From contig DATJPR010000231.1 in the NCBI GenBank assembly GCA_035506295.1, positions 1 to 7,437 on the forward strand: a DNA stretch of 7,437 nt, in the 5' to 3' direction. The notes under the pieces were generated by a model. It was not told the origin of the DNA. It saw nothing but the letters and a program-made list of their open reading frames with translations, and searched no databases. Shown one piece after another: positions 5,141 through 7,437 of the stretch (positions within the stretch are counted from its first letter, which is position 1; every line of letters begins with the position of its first letter). This stretch comes from DATJPR01 sp035506295 (lineage in GTDB: Bacteria > Bacteroidota > Ignavibacteria > UBA10030 > UBA6906). The position numbers were made by a program, and so were the translations under genes.

Positions 5141-6685
5141 TCATTTGACGTGGAATTCAATCCTCCTGTTTTGAGACCTGCCGAGCACTGTCGTGTTGGG
5201 GGCAATCGGGTCTCTTGCACCGTATCCCTGCGTCGTCAGACGCAACGAACTGATGCCATGATCCACCAGCCATGCCTTCACGACATCCGCCCTGCGGCGT
5301 GAAAGCTGAATATTCGTCGCGGCTTTTCCGATGTTGTCCGTGTAGCCGGCGATTTCGACAACGGCGTCCGGATTGTCGCGCAGTGCCTGCAGCACTCGTG
5401 CCAGCGTCGATTCTGAAGACGCTGAGAGCCGTGCCGTACCCGACTCAAAGTTCACGCCCTCCAGGACGAGGCTCTTCCCCTTTTCGAGCCTTATGGTCCC
5501 CGCCGGCTTGTCGTCCCGAGGATCCAGAGGATTCGTCCCACGGTGCACTTCCTCACCGTCCGGAACGCCTCCGCCGTCAGTGTCGGGATTCAACGGATCG
5601 GTGTGGTACTTCCGCACTTCTTCGAAGTCCGTGAGGCCGTCGCCGTCCGTATCCTTTTTCAACGGATCGGTGTGATAGATCTTCACTTCCTCCCAATCCG
5701 AAAGCCCGTCGCCGTCGGTATCGACTTTCAGCGGATCGGTGTGGTAGGTAAGCACTTCTTCACCGTCCGTGAGCCCGTCGCCGTCGGTGTCCGCCTTCAA
5801 TGGATCGGTGTGATATTTCAACACTTCATCGCCGTCCGAAAGGCCATCCCCATCGGTATCGACTTTCAGTGGATCAGTATGATATTTCAGGACTTCGTCG
5901 CCGTCGGAGAGTCCATCGCCGTCGGTATCGACTTTCAGCGGGTTGGTGTGGTAGACCTTGACCTCCTGACCGTCGGAGAGGCCGTCATGGTCGGTATCGG
6001 GATTGTGCGGATCCGTGCCGAGGCGGCGCTCCTCCACATTCGAGAGTCCATCGGCGTCATCGTCATCGTTGTCCCTGTTCCCGAAGTAGAAATTGAAGCC
6101 GACACGGGCAGTGTAGGCGACCAAAGGCCTCGTCGACCGCTGAATATCGACCTTGCTATCTTCAATGTGGGCGCCTACTTCGGCAACAAAGGACGTCTGG
6201 CGTCCGATGAATGCCTCCATGCCGACAGAGACAGGGATAACAAAGGATGCTTTGAGCTTCTTGCTTGGAACATAGTCAGTCATGTTCGCGCGACGTTGAT
6301 ACAAGGTTCCACCAATGCCCACTCTCATGAAAGGAGAAACAGGAGTACTGGTGAAGTTGTACGTGAGGGTCGCCGCTGCAGGGAAAGAGAGAAATTTCAA
6401 ATAGTTGTAGGAGATCGGGTACACATCCGACACCTTGAACGTGGAATTCCCCGACTTGAGCTCTTCGATGCCAGCCTCCAGAGCCAGCGTCAGCCGATCG
6501 GTAGTCCGAAACCGCAGCATCACATCCCCGCCTTCGCCGATCTTTTTCTGGTCATAGGGCGAATTCCACAGAGACGCTCCACCTCGAATACCGAACGACC
6601 AGCTTCCCGCGTCTTTCTGAGCATGAACGAACGCAAGAGGGCTGATCGTCAGGAGCAAAATTAGAAATATTCGCAGACGAGACAT
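5141..6685 (-). CDS. OmpA-family outer-membrane protein with thrombospondin type 3 repeats
   Basis: Encodes 514 residues. Residues 1-22 are a signal peptide (basic MSRLR, hydrophobic core, VHA before Gln23). Residues about 24-203 look like a small beta-barrel with alternating hydrophobic strands, ending in an aromatic strand YTARVGFNFYFG. An acidic run DNDDDDADG opens eight thrombospondin type 3 calcium-binding repeats (208-390). Residues about 396-514 are an OmpA C-terminal domain: GVNFESGTARLS, then GYTDNIGKAATNIQLSRRR. Asp450 and Arg465 sit 15 apart, as do Asp271 and Arg286 of E. coli OmpA, which hold peptidoglycan diaminopimelate. The likely role is to link outer membrane and cell wall, with a calcium-stiffened spacer between. 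The start was chosen because AAGGA lies 7 bases upstream and the signal peptide begins there; an in-frame extension of 27 codons to 6766 would spoil the signal peptide. The specific ligand or function is unknown. Confidence 0.93.
   Translation of the reverse strand: MSRLRIFLILLLTISPLAFVHAQKDAGSWSFGIRGGASLWNSPYDQKKIGEGGDVMLRFRTTDRLTLALEAGIEELKSGNSTFKVSDVYPISYNYLKFLSFPAAATLTYNFTSTPVSPFMRVGIGGTLYQRRANMTDYVPSKKLKASFVIPVSVGMEAFIGRQTSFVAEVGAHIEDSKVDIQRSTRPLVAYTARVGFNFYFGNRDNDDDDADGLSNVEERRLGTDPHNPDTDHDGLSDGQEVKVYHTNPLKVDTDGDGLSDGDEVLKYHTDPLKVDTDGDGLSDGDEVLKYHTDPLKADTDGDGLTDGEEVLTYHTDPLKVDTDGDGLSDWEEVKIYHTDPLKKDTDGDGLTDFEEVRKYHTDPLNPDTDGGGVPDGEEVHRGTNPLDPRDDKPAGTIRLEKGKSLVLEGVNFESGTARLSASSESTLARVLQALRDNPDAVVEIAGYTDNIGKAATNIQLSRRRADVVKAWLVDHGISSLRLTTQGYGARDPIAPNTTVLGRSQNRRIEFHVK
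5516..6064 (-). repeat. Eight tandem TSP3 repeats, 69-base period
   Basis: Units begin at residues 208, 230, 253, 276, 299, 322, 345 and 368 of the OmpA-like protein. The period is 23 residues (69 bases) except for the first unit, which has 22. The core is DTDGDGLSDGDEV, followed by YHTDPLK; the Asp pattern DxDxDG with a later Asp or Glu is the calcium-binding loop of the family. The units at 253 and 276 are identical over 22 of 23 residues yet differ at about 10 of 69 bases, by eye. The last unit is degenerate: DTDGGGVPDG has lost one Asp ligand, and GTNPLDPRDD replaces YHTDPLK. Confidence 0.92.
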
Positions 6686-6737
6686 GGGGAGTTCCTTGCA
6701 AAGTGGTCTTTTTTGCCGGACGAAATGGAGACAGCAA

Positions 6738-6766
6738 AAGCTACCTCTTTCCGCAAGGAAAATCAA
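6738..6766 (-). promoter_or_regulatory. Candidate promoter of the OmpA-like gene
   Basis: The minus strand reads TTGATT (6766-6761), a 17-base spacer and TAGCTT (6743-6738). The -35 box matches the consensus at 4 of 6 positions and the -10 box at only 3 of 6, so this rests mainly on spacing and location. It would give a leader of about 45 bases. The gene must have a promoter below the terminator at 7000, and this is the best candidate seen. Confidence 0.3.
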
Positions 6767-6908
6767 TACAAAGACGTACGCCTTCGATCATACGCTTCTT
6801 CTTCACTTCCCGCGTTCGGGTGGAATTCTCGTCCGAGGACTCGTTTTCCTCAATTCTCGCCGAAAAGAGCAATATACAGCGCGGACCCCGGTCCCAGTGC
6901 CCGCTCAT

Positions 6909-6995
6909 TCATCCTGCACTCGGAAGAAATATCGACACCCCGAACAGGACATCGTGATAGTTCCGGGTGACCTTCTGCTCGTAGGTCGTGGTGAA
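6909..6995 (-). pseudogene. Possible relic of an outer-membrane barrel C-terminus
   Basis: Reading the minus strand from 6995 gives 28 codons ending at a TGA. The last part is NYHDVLFGVSIFLPSAG, preceded by TTTYEQKVTR. Third positions are mostly G or C, as in the real genes here. The alternating hydrophobic end VLFGVSIFL resembles the closing strand of a beta-barrel. There is no start codon or ribosome binding site; just upstream the frame passes through the terminator hairpin and T-run, so it cannot be a normal gene end. It may be the remains of a deleted envelope-protein gene, or a chance reading frame. Confidence 0.25.
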
Positions 6996-6999
6996 GCAG

Positions 7000-7031
7000 A
7001 AAAAAATCCCACGCCTTACGGTGCGTGGGAT
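7000..7031 (-). terminator. Rho-independent terminator
   Basis: On the minus strand a perfect 9-base stem (ATCCCACGC at 7031-7023 pairing with GCGTGGGAT at 7014-7006) closes an 8-base loop. It runs straight into seven T residues (7006-7000). The strength and direction fit the end of the permease transcript, although the permease stop lies about 185 bases upstream. On the plus strand no T-run follows the stem, so it acts in one direction. Confidence 0.88.
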
Positions 7032-7216
7032 CAGTCGACAAATGGGAACCTCGAGAGACGGACAAGCGGAGATGAATCACTTCTTTGCCGGTTTTGACGC
7101 CTCGGCTTTCATCTTCGCCACAAGCTCAACCTTGGTGCAAACATAGGGTTCCGGTTTCCTAATGTCAACCTTCTGCAATTCTTTTCGTGATCCGGAGAGG
7201 AAGTCGAGGGAAGGAA

Positions 7217-7437
7217 CTAAAGTACGCGGAAACTCCGGAAGAGCCAGAGAAGCAGAACTCCCGCTGCTGTCGTGGTTACCGTGACGGGAATGCCCGCTTT
7301 CAGGAAATCGACAAACTTCAATGGTGCCTGCCTTTGCGCTCCCTGAGCCACAATCACGTTTGCCACGCTGCCGAATAACGTGAGATTCCCGGCGAACGTG
7401 CTGGTGAGCGCAAGCAAGAGCCACACGAATTGAGGAT
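7217..7437 (-). CDS. C-terminal end of an ArsB/NhaD/CitM-like ion permease
   Basis: The last 72 codons of a gene that begins beyond the right edge. The reading begins PQFVWLLLALTSTFAGNLT and continues through FGSVANVIVAQGA, a charged loop, KAGIPVTVTTTAAGVLLLWL and a short tail. The pattern of a Gly-Asn-rich re-entrant segment with SVANVIVA, then a loop with Phe and Lys before a final IPVT membrane helix, is that of the C-terminal half-repeat of the ion transporter superfamily (ArsB arsenite pumps, NhaD antiporters, CitM and DASS carriers). These families look alike at this end, so the substrate cannot be named. The stop is TAG. A strong terminator lies downstream, so this is the end of a separate transcription unit. 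Confidence 0.75.
   Translation of the reverse strand, partial: PQFVWLLLALTSTFAGNLTLFGSVANVIVAQGAQRQAPLKFVDFLKAGIPVTVTTTAAGVLLLWLFRSFRVL

Larger units (their letters stand above)
6686..7216. other. Gene-poor interval of about 530 bases
   Basis: Between the permease stop and the OmpA-like start I find no well-supported gene on either strand. It contains an intrinsic terminator, a possible barrel-protein relic and a weak promoter candidate, each listed separately. It also contains a marginal 33-codon minus-strand frame (7178-7077, TTG start) ending AKMKAEASKPAKK. That frame lies between the permease and the terminator, has no clear ribosome binding site, and resembles no family I recognise. Confidence 0.6.

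Noticed and set aside
5516..6064. CRISPR-like reading of the 69-base repeats
   Set aside because: The units are contiguous with no unique spacers, stay in frame, and encode calcium-binding TSP3 motifs.
5543..6664. Plus-strand open frame of 373 codons with a repetitive product
   Set aside because: Its repeats are the mirror of the TSP3 repeats in the OmpA-like gene, which has a signal peptide, ribosome binding site and known domains. The antisense frame has none of these.
6686..6766. N-terminal extension of the OmpA-like protein
   Set aside because: It would bury the signal peptide, and the start at 6685 has AAGGA at the right distance.
6883..6894. Inverted repeat GGACC-CC-GGTCC
   Set aside because: The loop is only two bases, so a hairpin is not feasible, and nothing nearby suggests an operator.
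6850..7080. Minus-strand frame of 76 codons
   Set aside because: It reads through the terminator hairpin, has no ribosome binding site and gives a composition unlike the real proteins here.

Overview
The window looks like chromosomal core DNA from a Gram-negative, moderately GC-rich bacterium. Every supported gene lies on the minus strand, so transcription runs from high to low coordinates. An OmpA-type envelope protein and an outer-membrane barrel domain point to a diderm. The split PurS/PurQ form of FGAM synthetase and GatA argue against Gamma- or Betaproteobacteria. The gene styles (short-form Psd, OmpA with thrombospondin type 3 repeats, tandem TatA genes) fit the FCB group (Bacteroidota, Chlorobiota, Ignavibacteriota), but that placement is an inference. 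The best promoter here is of ordinary sigma-70 type rather than the TTTG/TAnnTTTG type of Bacteroidia, which slightly favours an Ignavibacteria- or Chlorobi-like source.

Layout in transcription order. At 7437-7217 is the C-terminal end of an ArsB/NhaD/CitM-like permease, cut by the window edge. A gene-poor stretch of about 530 bases follows (7216-6686). It holds a clear intrinsic terminator (7031-7000), a possible relic of an outer-membrane barrel C-terminus (6995-6909) and a weak candidate promoter. Next is a complete gene for a secreted OmpA-family protein (6685-5141): signal peptide, barrel, eight calcium-binding TSP3 repeats, and a peptidoglycan-binding OmpA domain.

A near-consensus promoter (5124-5096) then starts a compact run of eight genes: psd, pssA, purS, purQ, two tatA paralogues, gatA and sucD. 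sucD runs off the window at base 1. Gaps are 33, 19, -1, -8, 23, 16 and 6 bases (negative means overlap), so this is probably one operon. It mixes phosphatidylethanolamine synthesis (pssA makes phosphatidylserine, psd decarboxylates it), purine synthesis (PurS and PurQ, two of the three FGAM synthetase subunits), Tat export (TatA pores), amidation of mischarged Gln/Asn-tRNA (GatA) and the TCA cycle (SucD). psd and gatA appear to start with TTG.

I see no mobile element, CRISPR array, RNA gene or clearly new system. The points most worth a second look are the mixed operon, the tandem tatA pair without tatC, the conserved but synonymously diverged TSP3 units, the inverted repeat over the operon's -35 box, a loop insertion in SucD, and the possible barrel relic behind the terminator.
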